DNA from: Candidatus Solibacter sp.
Lineage (GTDB): Bacteria > Acidobacteriota > Terriglobia > Bryobacterales > Bryobacteraceae
Length of the DNA: 64,000 bases
Assembly: GCA_013822245.1 (NCBI GenBank)
Contig: PNKE01000024.1
Coordinates: 1-64,000, forward strand
Reading direction: 5' to 3'
This document shows, in pieces, positions 1-9,117 of this stretch. The stretch's first letter is position 1. Every line of letters begins with the position of its first letter. Position numbers and translations under genes: made by a program. Below the pieces are notes generated by a model, which made no database searches, was not told the DNA's origin, and saw only the letters and a program-made list of their open reading frames with translations.

Positions 1-1
1 G

Positions 2-928
2 ATCGGCGACCGCCATGACACAGGGCTGTACTTCGAGATCTACAACCGGTTCCGCAAGAAGCCCACCACCGACGACGCCAGCCGGGCCGAACTGCTGCGC
101 TCCATCGCCGCTTCGCGCGTGGGCGAGACCAATGCCGGCGCGCTGGTGAGCGCCTGGATGGCTCTGCACCGGGTGCAGCGCGACGCCGACATCCTGAACT
201 TCGGCGGCACGCTGTTCTATATCGCCTCGGTCCACCAGCGCTGGCTCACCCGGCCCTGGGTGCCGTTCCCGCGGGAGTTGAAGCCGGAAGAGACGGACTA
301 TTACCGCAAGTACCTGTTCCAGGCGCGCAGCGAAGTCCGCGCGCAGGACCTCGGCGACATTCAGGGCACCCGCCAGTATGAGGGTCTGGGCGGCATGGCC
401 GTTTCGGGTAACATTCTGGCGCGGATGCAGGCGGAGATGACCCGCGCCCGCGCGGATCTGCGCTCGATCGGCTCCGCCGCGGCCGCGCCGGCCCTGAAGG
501 CCGAACTCGAACTGCTCGATAAGCGCATCCAGGTCTTCGGAATCCTCATCGACAATTGCCGCGGCGCCCTGGAGTATCAGTACATACTCGACTTCGCCCG
601 CAATGGCCGGCTGCGGCGGCCCATCGAGTTCCAGGAGCACCTCACCGACATCACCGAGTGGCGCGCCATCAAGGACCTCGCACGCCGCGAAATGGACAAC
701 AGCATCGTCCTGGCCGATCTCGTCGACGCCACCAGGGAGGTGCTCATCGAGACGGCCAGGACCGCGGAACTGGAGAGCATCCGTGTGCTGGGTCCCGACC
801 TTTCGAGCCAGCTCCGAAGGAAGGTGAAGATCATGGTGTCGCGGTGGGAGGATTACGAACGGCTGTTCGACCAGGAGAGTCCCAAGCCCGGCCCGCAGCC
901 GGGTTACCCCCAGTTGAGAGTCCAGTGA
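2..928 (+). CDS. hypothetical protein, 5' end outside window
   Basis: The frame is open from the first complete codon of the window, so the gene starts upstream. An internal GTG at 119 is not a convincing start because the reading frame before it reads as normal protein. The visible 308 residues are mostly helical and charged, with a run of Ala/Glu/Leu/Lys around the middle that could form a coiled coil. No signal peptide, membrane segment or catalytic motif is visible. It precedes a TonB-type receptor gene but is separated from it by a promoter, so the two need not be functionally linked. I do not recognise the family. Codon use and GC match the backbone, so it is probably a resident gene. 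Confidence 0.75.
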   Translation: MGDRHDTGLYFEIYNRFRKKPTTDDASRAELLRSIAASRVGETNAGALVSAWMALHRVQRDADILNFGGTLFYIASVHQRWLTRPWVPFPRELKPEETDYYRKYLFQARSEVRAQDLGDIQGTRQYEGLGGMAVSGNILARMQAEMTRARADLRSIGSAAAAPALKAELELLDKRIQVFGILIDNCRGALEYQYILDFARNGRLRRPIEFQEHLTDITEWRAIKDLARREMDNSIVLADLVDATREVLIETARTAELESIRVLGPDLSSQLRRKVKIMVSRWEDYERLFDQESPKPGPQPGYPQLRVQ

Positions 929-1006
929 ATCCAGGGGTGGTGAGGGGCGGAAAGCAGGCAGGGGGGGACGGGCTTGCGGGCATGTAACTGATTTGTCATG
1001 AGGCGG

Positions 1007-1036
1007 TTGACCGGAGGGCGGACTTCCCCTTATACT
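1007..1036 (+). promoter_or_regulatory. sigma70-type promoter of the Oar-like receptor gene
   Basis: TTGACC at 1007-1012 and TATACT at 1031-1036 are separated by 18 bases, a near-consensus sigma70 arrangement. The predicted transcription start would be near 1043, about 55 bases before the receptor start codon at 1097. Seen by eye only. Confidence 0.6.
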
Positions 1037-1096
1037 CACTCCACATAGCTTCAGAATTGGGTGGCCGGTGGCCGCCCGGAAAAGGAAGGGAACCGA

Positions 1097-4000
1097 ATGA
1101 AGAGAATCATCGCAGCCCTGTCGCTGATCGGAGTGTTCCTAGTGGCGCCGCTCGATGCACAGGTGGCAACCGGTTCGGTCGCCGGAACAACCACTGATCC
1201 AACGGGCGCCGCCATACCGGCGGTCCGCATTGTCGCTACCAATGTTGCTTCGGGGGCTCGAATCGAAACGGCAAGCTCGGATGCCGGACTCTATGTCTTC
1301 TCCGCGCTGCCGCCGGCGGTCTACGCGATCACGGCCGAAAAGACCGGGTTCAAGCGACTGACGCGGCCCAGCGTCGAGGTGCGAATCGCCCAGCGAATCG
1401 ACATGGACTTGCAGTTGGAACTGGGCGACATTCAACAGACGGTGACCGTGACGGCGGATGTTCCTCTTCTGGAAACCTCCACTTCCGAACGCGGCGCCAG
1501 CGTCTCCACAAAGATGATGGATAACCTCCCGCTGTTTGCCGGCGGCGTCCGCAACCCGCGCACCTTTGTCAGCTATATGCCGGGCGTCACCGCCAACGCG
1601 GGCGAGCAGAGCGTCTCGGGCTCCGGCGGCCGCGCCCAGGAAGTGCTGATGGACGGCGCCAGCGCGCTCAACGTCGAATCGAGCGCGGTATTCAATTTCC
1701 CGTCCGCTGAAATGTTCTCCGAATTCAGGATGCTCGGCAGCAACTACTCGGCCGAGTATGGCCGCGTCGGCGGCGGCATCGAGATCTACGTCTCCAAGAG
1801 CGGCTCGAACTGGTTCCATGGGGCCGGGTTCCACAACATGCGCCGCGACATCTGGAGCGCCAACGCCTGGAACCGCAATTCCAGCACCAACCCGGCCACC
1901 AGTTTCCGGCCGAAAGAGCGCTTCAATGAAACCGGCGGCTCGGTCGGCGGCCCGGTGTTCATTCCGAAAGTCTATGACGGCCGCGATAAGACGTTCTTCT
2001 TCTTCACCTATACGAAGGACCTGCGCCCGGCCACCCTGGGCTTCCCCGTCAGCACCGTGCCGACGGTCGCGATGAAGCAGGGCGTCTTCAGCGGAGCCGG
2101 TATCCCGGTCATCTACGACCCCGCCACCACTTCCGGCAACGCCCGCTCTCCGTTCCCCAACGGCGCCATTCCGCAGGCCCGTTTCAGCCGGAACTCGGCC
2201 AAGATCGTGCCGCTCATTCCCGACCCCAACACGCCGGCGCTGGTGGGCAACTACAACTTCGTCAACACCACGCAGTACAAGCGCGACATCTGGAGCCTGA
2301 AGTTCGACCACGCCTTCAGCCCCACCAACCGTTTGTCCTACTTCTTCACCAACGAGACCGAATCCAGCTTCGCCGTTCAGAACTTCGAGGGTCCTCTCGG
2401 CAACGGACTGGACAACTTCCAGAAGCCCTACAGCCACCGCGTCAACCACGACGTCAACCTGAGCTCGGCCATGGTGATGCACACCACCTATGGCTATTCG
2501 ATCACCCGGCAGAGCTGGGACAACTCCGCCCAGAAAGGCGCCGGCAGCAAGCTGGGCTTCAACCTCTCGGGCGACTCCGACGCCACCCCGCGCATTATGT
2601 TCACCGGCCCGGCCAGCCTGTCGCCCTACGGCCACGCCGACAGCAAGGTGGCCAACGGCGCGCAGTTCAACCGCCAGCACTGGATCTCACAGGGCTATAC
2701 CTGGATTCGCGGCAAGCACGAGTATAAGTTCGGCGGGGCGTGGCGCCGCTTCACGACCCTCGGCCAGGACCTCGCCAACACCAACGGCCGCTATACGTTC
2801 AACCGCACGCAGACGATGCTGCCCGGCACCACCAATACCGGCCACGAGTTCGCATCCATGCTGCTGGGCGCGGTCGATCAGGCGAGCAACGTGGTCCCGC
2901 CCGTGCTGTTCGACACCACGGTCTACTACGATACCTCGGTCTACTTCCAGGACAACTGGCGCGTCACCTCGCGGCTGACGCTAAACCTCGGCGTGCGCTA
3001 TGAGGTGCCGATCGGCTGGCACATCCCCGGCGGCAACGGCTACTCGCACGTCGACATCAACGTGCCCAACCCCGGCGCGGGCGGCCGGCCCGGAGCGCTG
3101 GTGTTTTCAGGCGCAGGCCCCGGCCGCAACGGCATGAGGCGATTCTACCCGACCGACTTCTCCAACATCGGCCCGCGCGTCGGCGCAGCCTACCGCATCG
3201 GCTCGAAGACGGTGCTCCGCGGCGGCTGGGCCATCTACTACCAGGGCCTCTCCAGCGGCGGCTGCGGTTGCCGCTTCGGCTTCTCGGGCTCCAACTCCCT
3301 CATCAGCGACGGGCTGAACCCGGTCATCAATTGGGACGCCGGCATCCCCGTCCAGCAGGGCTACCGCCCGCCGCCCATTATCGATCCGACGATCGTGAAC
3401 TACCAGAACGTCTCCTACCAGGGCCCCACCGCCGGCCAGGCTGGCCGTATCCGCAACCTGAGCGTCAGCATCCAGCATGAGTTCAAGAACTTCCTGATCG
3501 ATGTCGCCTATCAGCAGAATCGCGGGTCGCGGCTGAACTCCACGATGGGTCTGAACGCCCTGCCCACCGGCCTGCTCTCGATGGGCTCGCTGCTGCAACA
3601 GCGGGTGGATTCGCCGGCCGCCGTCGCCGCCGGCATCCGGATGCCCTTCGACGGCTTCCGCAGCAACTTGAGCGTCGCCCAGTCCCTGCGGCCGTTCCCC
3701 CACTACCTCGACGTCAGCAGCCTGTTCGCCGGCTTCGGCACCAGCTGGTACGACGCCCTCCAGCTGAAGCTTGAGCGCCGCTTCGGATCGCTCCAGATCA
3801 TGTCCAACTACACATGGTCGAAGAGCCTCAGCTACGGCCACTTCCGCCAGGTCTTCGGCCAGGGCGGACTGGCCGCGCCCCAGGACTTCAACAACGTCCG
3901 CGATGCCAAGAGCTTCATGCCCTTCGACATCCCCCACGTTCTCAACATCCTGTCCAGCTATGACATGCCCTTCGGCAAGGGCAAACGCTGGCTCGGCAAC

Positions 4001-4519
4001 CTGAATCCCGCCGGCAACGCCCTCGTCTCCGGCTGGACCATCTCCGGCGCCCAGACCTACCGCAAGGGCACTCTGATCCAGTTGGTCACGCCCGGCAACC
4101 CGCTCGGCCCCGGCGTGCTGTTCGCCCCGCAGACCAAGGCCAACCTCGGCAGCGGCCCGATCCGCACCGGCATCGAGCGCACCACGCTCGACCCGAACAA
4201 CCCGGCCACGCGCTGGTTCAACGCCTCGGCCTTCGCTCCCGCACCGCAGTTCACGCTCGGCACCGCGGCGTTCTTCCATAACGACTTCCGCCAGCCGGCG
4301 GTCTTCACCGAAAACCTCTCCATCGTCAAGCGCACCACGCTGTGGGAGAACGAGCGCAACCCCGTTGTGCTCATCTACCGCGCCGATGGGTTCAACATCT
4401 TCAACCGCACCAACTTCGGCGGCGTCGTCGGCACCGTCGGCAATGCGGCCTTCGGCCGGCCCACCGCCGTCCAGGTCACTCAGCGCATCATCACCATGGG
4501 CCTGCGCCTGGAATGGTAG
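1097..4519 (+). CDS. Oar-like TonB-dependent receptor with N-terminal carboxypeptidase regulatory-like domain
   Basis: A large outer-membrane protein of about 1140 residues. The start at 1097 is preceded by an AAGGAAGGG ribosome binding site and gives a clear signal peptide ending near Ala-Gln. A carboxypeptidase-regulatory-like (CarbopepD_reg) beta-sandwich follows (residues about 25-105, containing GSVAGTTTDPTGAAIPAV). A plug domain comes next, then a long beta-barrel rich in aromatic/Asn/Gly strands that ends in LRLEW, a typical outer-membrane C-terminus. In Acidobacteriota this family is heavily expanded and is thought to import oligosaccharides or peptides through TonB energy coupling. 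The substrate cannot be told from sequence; the nearby fucosidase and lyase genes make a glycan plausible. A promoter lies upstream and a hairpin downstream, so it is probably transcribed alone. Confidence 0.9.
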   Translation: MKRIIAALSLIGVFLVAPLDAQVATGSVAGTTTDPTGAAIPAVRIVATNVASGARIETASSDAGLYVFSALPPAVYAITAEKTGFKRLTRPSVEVRIAQRIDMDLQLELGDIQQTVTVTADVPLLETSTSERGASVSTKMMDNLPLFAGGVRNPRTFVSYMPGVTANAGEQSVSGSGGRAQEVLMDGASALNVESSAVFNFPSAEMFSEFRMLGSNYSAEYGRVGGGIEIYVSKSGSNWFHGAGFHNMRRDIWSANAWNRNSSTNPATSFRPKERFNETGGSVGGPVFIPKVYDGRDKTFFFFTYTKDLRPATLGFPVSTVPTVAMKQGVFSGAGIPVIYDPATTSGNARSPFPNGAIPQARFSRNSAKIVPLIPDPNTPALVGNYNFVNTTQYKRDIWSLKFDHAFSPTNRLSYFFTNETESSFAVQNFEGPLGNGLDNFQKPYSHRVNHDVNLSSAMVMHTTYGYSITRQSWDNSAQKGAGSKLGFNLSGDSDATPRIMFTGPASLSPYGHADSKVANGAQFNRQHWISQGYTWIRGKHEYKFGGAWRRFTTLGQDLANTNGRYTFNRTQTMLPGTTNTGHEFASMLLGAVDQASNVVPPVLFDTTVYYDTSVYFQDNWRVTSRLTLNLGVRYEVPIGWHIPGGNGYSHVDINVPNPGAGGRPGALVFSGAGPGRNGMRRFYPTDFSNIGPRVGAAYRIGSKTVLRGGWAIYYQGLSSGGCGCRFGFSGSNSLISDGLNPVINWDAGIPVQQGYRPPPIIDPTIVNYQNVSYQGPTAGQAGRIRNLSVSIQHEFKNFLIDVAYQQNRGSRLNSTMGLNALPTGLLSMGSLLQQRVDSPAAVAAGIRMPFDGFRSNLSVAQSLRPFPHYLDVSSLFAGFGTSWYDALQLKLERRFGSLQIMSNYTWSKSLSYGHFRQVFGQGGLAAPQDFNNVRDAKSFMPFDIPHVLNILSSYDMPFGKGKRWLGNLNPAGNALVSGWTISGAQTYRKGTLIQLVTPGNPLGPGVLFAPQTKANLGSGPIRTGIERTTLDPNNPATRWFNASAFAPAPQFTLGTAAFFHNDFRQPAVFTENLSIVKRTTLWENERNPVVLIYRADGFNIFNRTNFGGVVGTVGNAAFGRPTAVQVTQRIITMGLRLEW

Positions 4520-4540
4520 GCCGGATCTAACCCGAGCCAA

Positions 4541-4570
4541 AGGGCGGCTGGAGGCAACTCCCGCCGCCCT
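4541..4570 (+). terminator. putative terminator hairpin after the receptor gene
   Basis: AGGGCGGC at 4541-4548 pairs perfectly with GCCGCCCT at 4563-4570 across a 14-base loop, 22 bases after the receptor stop codon. The T-run after it is poor (ATTCATGTGT), so intrinsic termination is only likely, not certain. Confidence 0.5.
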
Positions 4571-4961
4571 ATTCATGTGTGCCGGGCATGTTCGGCAGAT
4601 CAAAGGTGAAAGCCCTTTTCACAGCCCGATGGAGGCGAAGTGATAGCGAAGCGCACGGGCGCCGCCGCGGCCACAACCCGCACCGGCCCGGCGGCCGCCA
4701 GCACCCCGTGCCGCGCCTCCCCCGCATCAGCGTTCCATCGGCATAGCCGGCATCCATCCCTCCATGAGCGCGGTTTTGAGTTAAGTGTGAACATACCGGC
4801 AAGTCTGGAAGCAGTTCTCGCACTCGTTTGGCGTGAGCGATTCGAGAAGCGTACCGATCATCCTCCAGGGTGCATCGACGTTGCGCGGGGCTGCTTTTGG
4901 TCGCGGGGCAATATCCGCGCTGTGAGGAACAGCGGGTTCTGGTAAACTAGGTACATTCCGC
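4571..4961. other. intergenic region between receptor gene and tRNA-His
   Basis: About 390 bases without a supportable gene. The short open frames here have no credible start signals or recognisable protein. The sequence becomes less GC-rich towards the tRNA, where a promoter for tRNA-His is expected, but I see no confident -35/-10 pair. Confidence 0.5.
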
Positions 4962-5036
4962 GGCGCGCGTAGCTCAGTCGGTAGTAGCGCCAGATTGTGG
5001 TTCTGGATGTCGTGGGTTCAAATCCCACCGCGCGCC
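4962..5036 (+). tRNA. tRNA-His (anticodon GTG)
   Basis: A full cloverleaf is visible. The acceptor stem is GCGCGCG (4963-4969) paired with CGCGCGC (5029-5035), with the His-specific extra G(-1) at 4962 opposite C73. The anticodon arm CCAGA/TCTGG holds the loop TTGTGGT, and the T arm is GTGGG-TTCAAAT-CCCAC. CCA is encoded directly after at 5037-5039. The D stem has one C-T mismatch. Confidence 0.95.
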
Positions 5037-5083
5037 CCATCCTCGGAATTCCCCACAGAATAAGCGAGCGGGCTCGAAGTGTG

Positions 5084-7438
5084 TCAGCGCGTCGAGTACC
5101 GCAGATCGGGGCCAAGGCGGTAGGTGCGGCCGGCCACGGCCTGGATTTCGACTTCCTCTCCGGCGTAGCGGAGTTTGAGCGGCTTGGATTGGGCGGCGCG
5201 GACGGAGGCCGAGGCGAGTTTGCCGTCGCGCCAGGAGATGCCGACGGTGAAGCCTGCGCGGGCGGTGAGTCCGCGGACGCTGCCCGTGGGGAAGGCCTTG
5301 GGCAGGGCGGGGAGCAGGTGGATGAAGCCTGCCTGGCCGCGCTGGACGGGGGTGAGCGAGGCGGGCGTGGCGTAGGGGTCGTGCGACTGGACGAGCATTT
5401 CGGCGATGCCGGCGGCGGCGCCGAAGTTGCCGTCGATCTGGAAGGGCGGATGGGCGTCGAACATGTTCACATAGAGGCCTGAGCGGTGCTTGCCGCCTTC
5501 GATGGCGGGTCGGATGAGGTTGCGCAGGATGAGGTAGGCGTGGTCGCCGTCGAGCAGGCGCGCCCAGAGGTTGATCTTCCAGCCCATGGACCAGCCGGTG
5601 GCTTCGTCGCCGCGGAACTCAAGCGATTTTCGGACGGCGGCGAAGAGATCGGGCGTGCCGTAGGGGGTGATCTCGGAGCCGGGGTGGAGTCCGAACATAT
5701 GGGAGACATGGCGGTGGGTGTTTTTGGGATCGTCGACGTCATCGAGCCATTCCTGAAGCTGGCCGAGGCGGCCGATCTGGTTGGGGGCGATGCGGGGGCG
5801 GAGATCGTGCAGCTTTGCGCGGAGATCGGGGTCAATGCCGAGGATTTCGGAGGCGGCGATGACGTTGCCGAAGAGGTTGCGGACGATCTGGTGGTCCATG
5901 GCGGGGCCCATGACGAGTCCGCCGTGTTCGGGGGAGTTGCTGGGCCCGGAGATGAGCCATTTCCGCTTGGGGTCGGGGATAAGGTATTCGGTGAAGAAGA
6001 GGGCGGAGCCGCGCATCAGGGGGTAGGCGGTATCCCGGAGGAAGGTGCGGTCGCCGGTGACGAGGTAGTGCTCCCAGGCGTGTTGGGCGAGCCAGGCGCC
6101 GCCGGTGGGCCAGATGCCGTGGTTGGAGGCGTTGATGGGGGCTGTGCCGCGCCAGAGGTCGAAGTTATGGTGGAGAACCCAGCCGGGAGCGGCATAGTGT
6201 TCGCGGGCGGTGGTTTCGCCTGACCTGGCAACTTCCTTGAGGGCGTCGAACAGGGGGATCTGGCACTCGGCGAGGTTGGCGGTCCAGGAGGGCCAGTAGT
6301 TCATTTCGGTGTTGATGTTGACGGTGTATTTGCTGTCCCAGGAGGGTTTATTGGAGTCGTTCCAGACGCCCTGGAGGTTGGCGGGCTGGCTGCCTGGGCG
6401 GGAGGAGCCGATCAGCAGATAGCGGCCGTATTGGAACAGCAGTGCGACAAGCGAGGGGTCGTTGCCGGCGGCGAACTGGGCGATGCGTTCGTCGGTGGGC
6501 AGCGCGGCGGCGGGCGAGGAGCCCAGATCCAGGGAGACGCGGCGGAACAGGCGGCGGTGGCCGGCGATGTGCTGGTTGCGGAGGCGGCGGAATGAGGTTT
6601 TTGAGAGCGCTTCGAGGGTGGCGCGGGTGCGTTCGGAAGGGTTGGCGGAGACGTCGCGGAAGTTGACGTGGTTGGTGGCGGCGGAAAGAAGCAGTGTGGC
6701 GGAGTCGGCGGCGGCGACCGAGAGCTGGCCGTTGTGGTCGGTCATGCCGCCGCCGTTGAGGATGATGCGGAGGCGGGCTTCGAAGCGGATGGCGGAATCG
6801 GCGGGCGAACCGGTGAGGACCACTTCGTCGCCGGCGGCGGAGACCTTGGTGTCCGCATGGGTGGATTTCATGGTGACGGTGAAGGAGAGCTTTTTCGACT
6901 TCGATGCCGTGAGGCGGATGGCGATGACGCGTGCGGGATAGGAGGCGAAGACTTCGCGGGTATAGGTGACGCCGTCAATGGTGAAGCGGGTGAGGGCTGA
7001 GCCGGTGTCGAGGTTGAGAGATCGGCGGTAGGAGGCGGGCGCGGCGTTGGCGGGGAGGCCGCCGAAGTCGATCATGACGTCGCCGAAGGATTGATAAGCA
7101 TGCTGGCGGACAGGGATGCTCATGAACTCGCGCATGGCGAGGGCTTCGGCCTCTTTCTGACGGCCGGCGAAGAGGAGTTCGCGCAGTTGGGCGAGGTATT
7201 TCGAGGCGCCTTTGTGGGCGTAGTCGTGGGGGCGGCCCGTCCAGACGGTGGCTTCGTTGAACTGGATGCGTTCGGACTGGACGCCGCCGAAGACCATGGC
7301 GCCCATCTGGCCGTTGCCGACGGGCAGGGCCTCGTTCCAGTTCGCCGCGGGGCGGTTGTACCAAAGCTCGGGCACGGCGGGCGCAGCGGCGCAGACGAGC
7401 GCCGGAGCGAGCAGGGCGAGGGCGAGGCGGTTGGTCAT
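5084..7438 (-). CDS. GH95 family glycosidase (alpha-L-fucosidase type), secreted
   Basis: A protein of about 784 residues that hydrolyses terminal alpha-L-fucose or a related sugar from plant or host glycans. A signal peptide ([19 protein letters not shown]) is followed by the family hallmark [18 protein letters not shown] and then VWTGRPHDY. Catalytic-region motifs are [10 protein letters not shown] (base-activating Asn residues in the AfcA family), SNSPEHGG (general acid Glu) and FQIDGNFG (Asp). All are present, so it should be active. An ATG 15 bases upstream (7453) is an alternative start; neither has a good ribosome binding site. It sits alone between tRNA-His and decayed glycosidase debris, suggesting the remains of a larger glycan-use cluster. 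Confidence 0.9.
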   Translation of the reverse strand: MTNRLALALLAPALVCAAAPAVPELWYNRPAANWNEALPVGNGQMGAMVFGGVQSERIQFNEATVWTGRPHDYAHKGASKYLAQLRELLFAGRQKEAEALAMREFMSIPVRQHAYQSFGDVMIDFGGLPANAAPASYRRSLNLDTGSALTRFTIDGVTYTREVFASYPARVIAIRLTASKSKKLSFTVTMKSTHADTKVSAAGDEVVLTGSPADSAIRFEARLRIILNGGGMTDHNGQLSVAAADSATLLLSAATNHVNFRDVSANPSERTRATLEALSKTSFRRLRNQHIAGHRRLFRRVSLDLGSSPAAALPTDERIAQFAAGNDPSLVALLFQYGRYLLIGSSRPGSQPANLQGVWNDSNKPSWDSKYTVNINTEMNYWPSWTANLAECQIPLFDALKEVARSGETTAREHYAAPGWVLHHNFDLWRGTAPINASNHGIWPTGGAWLAQHAWEHYLVTGDRTFLRDTAYPLMRGSALFFTEYLIPDPKRKWLISGPSNSPEHGGLVMGPAMDHQIVRNLFGNVIAASEILGIDPDLRAKLHDLRPRIAPNQIGRLGQLQEWLDDVDDPKNTHRHVSHMFGLHPGSEITPYGTPDLFAAVRKSLEFRGDEATGWSMGWKINLWARLLDGDHAYLILRNLIRPAIEGGKHRSGLYVNMFDAHPPFQIDGNFGAAAGIAEMLVQSHDPYATPASLTPVQRGQAGFIHLLPALPKAFPTGSVRGLTARAGFTVGISWRDGKLASASVRAAQSKPLKLRYAGEEVEIQAVAGRTYRLGPDLRYSTR

Positions 7439-7504
7439 GGTCAAGAGAATCATGACACGGAAGCGGCGGGCGATGGCGGCGGATTGGTGTTTCGATAGGA
7501 TTTT

Positions 7505-7766
7505 GTCAGCCGAATCGCGGGATTGGCCGCGGCCCTGATGTGCGCCGCGCAGGGGGCGGAGAGCGATGTGGACCTGGTGAATCCGTTTTGGATACGCACA
7601 AGTCGAGATGGTTGTTCTTTGCGCCGGCGGGGCGGCCGCTCGGGATGGTGAAGCTGAGCCCGGACACGCAGATGTACGGGACCTGGAATTCGGGGCACCT
7701 ATACAACGGAAAGCACATCCGGGCGTTTTCGCATATCCACGGCTGGCAGGTGGCCGGGGCGCCGGC
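7505..7766 (+). pseudogene. fragment of a GH92 alpha-mannosidase-like gene, frameshifted
   Basis: The reading frame from about 7505 gives a signal-peptide-like stretch ([15 protein letters not shown]) followed by DVDLVNPF. A shift at about 7583 (one T too few in CCGTTTTGGAT) then moves the match to another frame, which reads [19 protein letters not shown] and [20 protein letters not shown], ending in [11 protein letters not shown]. This order ([29 protein letters not shown]) is the N-terminal signature of GH92 mannosidases. There is no upstream ATG, and the match stops near 7766 where unrelated sequence begins. It is a dead remnant. Confidence 0.6.
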
Positions 7767-7799
7767 TCACCGGCGCGGATTACCAGTGGGGCAGGGTCC

Positions 7800-7990
7800 C
7801 ACCCAAGCAGGTGGCGCTGCGTCCAGCATCGCCTTGGCGGACCGGGGAATCGAGCGATTCCAGCACCGCCCAAATCGCCCGAACGGGATGCTCCGGCGCC
7901 ACCAGGGCTTCAGAATCGATGTGGCCGGATGAGATCCGCGCCCGGTTGCGGTGCTCGAACCTGGGTTTGGCGTGCCGCATGGAGCCTGGA
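7800..7990 (-). pseudogene. remnant of an IS transposase N-terminus
   Basis: On the minus strand a short frame contains [20 protein letters not shown], then AVLESLD. It resembles the start of IS1182/IS5-group transposases, which typically read 'L-x-x-L-I/V-P-x-D/E-H-x-V-R-A-I-W-x-x-V-E-x-L-D'. The similarity stops abruptly and no DDE catalytic domain follows, so only the N-terminal fragment is left. It lies directly beside the GH92 fragment, suggesting that an insertion and deletion event truncated that gene. The family assignment is from memory of the motif and is moderate. Confidence 0.45.
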
Positions 7991-8154
7991 TGCCGCAACA
8001 AGCAAGACAATCCGATTATGCTCAACGGCCACCGGGATCCTTTCACGGTCCCAGCGGTCGCGGCCACGGCGTAGGGGAGGATTTGCCGGCGCATCGTTCA
8101 GACTGCTCAAACAGACTGCTCAAAACGATACGATATGTCCAAGCTGTCCCGGCC

Positions 8155-9117
8155 ATGAAGATCCCATTCTCCCCTTCCATCTATGAACACGCCGCCCGGT
8201 TCGCCGGCCGTTCTCCTTACGAGACCTCGCGCGACCCGGAGCTGATCTTCAAGGGCCACCGCGACGCCTGGCTCGAGTACCGCCACCAGCCGATTGTCGT
8301 GGGCATCGACATCTACAACCTGGAAGCCGAAGCCTACGGCGCCGAAGTCGAGAACCCCGGCGAGGACGCCATTCCGGCCATCAGCCGCAACCCCTGCCGG
8401 TCGATCGACGAGGGCTTGGCGATCCGGCCCTTCGATCCGAAACGCGACGGACGCATCCCGATGGTGATCGATACGGCCCGCCGCCTGAAGGACGCCCTGC
8501 CCGAAGCCGACGTCCGGGTGCCCGTGGCCGGGCCGTTTTCCGTCGCCTTCAACCTGCGGGGCATCACCGGGCTGCTGGAAGATGTTGGACTGACGCCTGA
8601 ACCCGTCGCCGAGTGGCTGATGCAACTGGCGCGCAACCAGGCGGCGTTCTGCAAGGCGGTGGTCGAGGCCGGCGTCGGCGTGGCGTTCTTTGAATCCGCC
8701 GCCGCGCCGCCGCTGCTGTCGCCCCGCCAGTTCCACAACGTCGAACTGCCGGCGCTGAACTGGATTCTGCGCGAGGCGTCGGCCATCACAGGCACGCCCG
8801 TCCCCTGCATCATGGGCGGCCATACGTATCCGATTCTCGACGACATGCTGTCGACGGGAACAGGTTTCCTTGTCTGCAACGTCGAGACAAAACAGCGGGA
8901 GTTTGTCGAAAAGGTGTGGGCGCGGAAGCCGTCGGTGAAGGTGCGGGTGAATATGGATCCGCGGATTGTCGCCTGCGACGACCGGGAGACGATCCGCGCC
9001 GAAGTGGAACGGATTGTCTCGATTGCCAAGCCGAACTGCCTGATGGGGACCGGCTGCCTGCCGCTGGAGACGCCGCCGTCCAATATCAGGCTGATCCGCG
9101 AGTTGCTGGCGGATTGA
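8155..9117 (+). CDS. uroporphyrinogen decarboxylase (URO-D)-like protein
   Basis: A protein of about 320 residues with the URO-D/corrinoid-methyltransferase TIM-barrel pattern. It shows DTARRLKDALPEADVRVPVAGPFS-type strand-helix units, a central PPLLSPRQFHNVELP motif typical of URO-D-like enzymes, and a C-terminal GTGCLPLETPPSNIRL segment matching the family's glycine-rich end. Such proteins are more often methyltransferases or unknown sugar-associated enzymes than heme enzymes; no heme genes are nearby. The ATG at 8155 has no strong ribosome binding site, but the frame upstream runs through debris. The 3' end overlaps the end of the convergent WaaA-LpxK gene by 32 bases. Confidence 0.7.
   Translation: MKIPFSPSIYEHAARFAGRSPYETSRDPELIFKGHRDAWLEYRHQPIVVGIDIYNLEAEAYGAEVENPGEDAIPAISRNPCRSIDEGLAIRPFDPKRDGRIPMVIDTARRLKDALPEADVRVPVAGPFSVAFNLRGITGLLEDVGLTPEPVAEWLMQLARNQAAFCKAVVEAGVGVAFFESAAAPPLLSPRQFHNVELPALNWILREASAITGTPVPCIMGGHTYPILDDMLSTGTGFLVCNVETKQREFVEKVWARKPSVKVRVNMDPRIVACDDRETIRAEVERIVSIAKPNCLMGTGCLPLETPPSNIRLIRELLAD

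Noticed and set aside
1139-2680. Long minus-strand open frame opposite the receptor gene
   Set aside because: Low-complexity Gly/Ala/Val/Arg product with no motif; a shadow of the Oar-like gene caused by high GC. The same holds for other long antisense frames, such as 3107-4603, 44952-46298 and 18157-19824.
4640-4945. Open frame between the receptor and tRNA-His
   Set aside because: No ribosome binding site, composition unlike protein and no motif.
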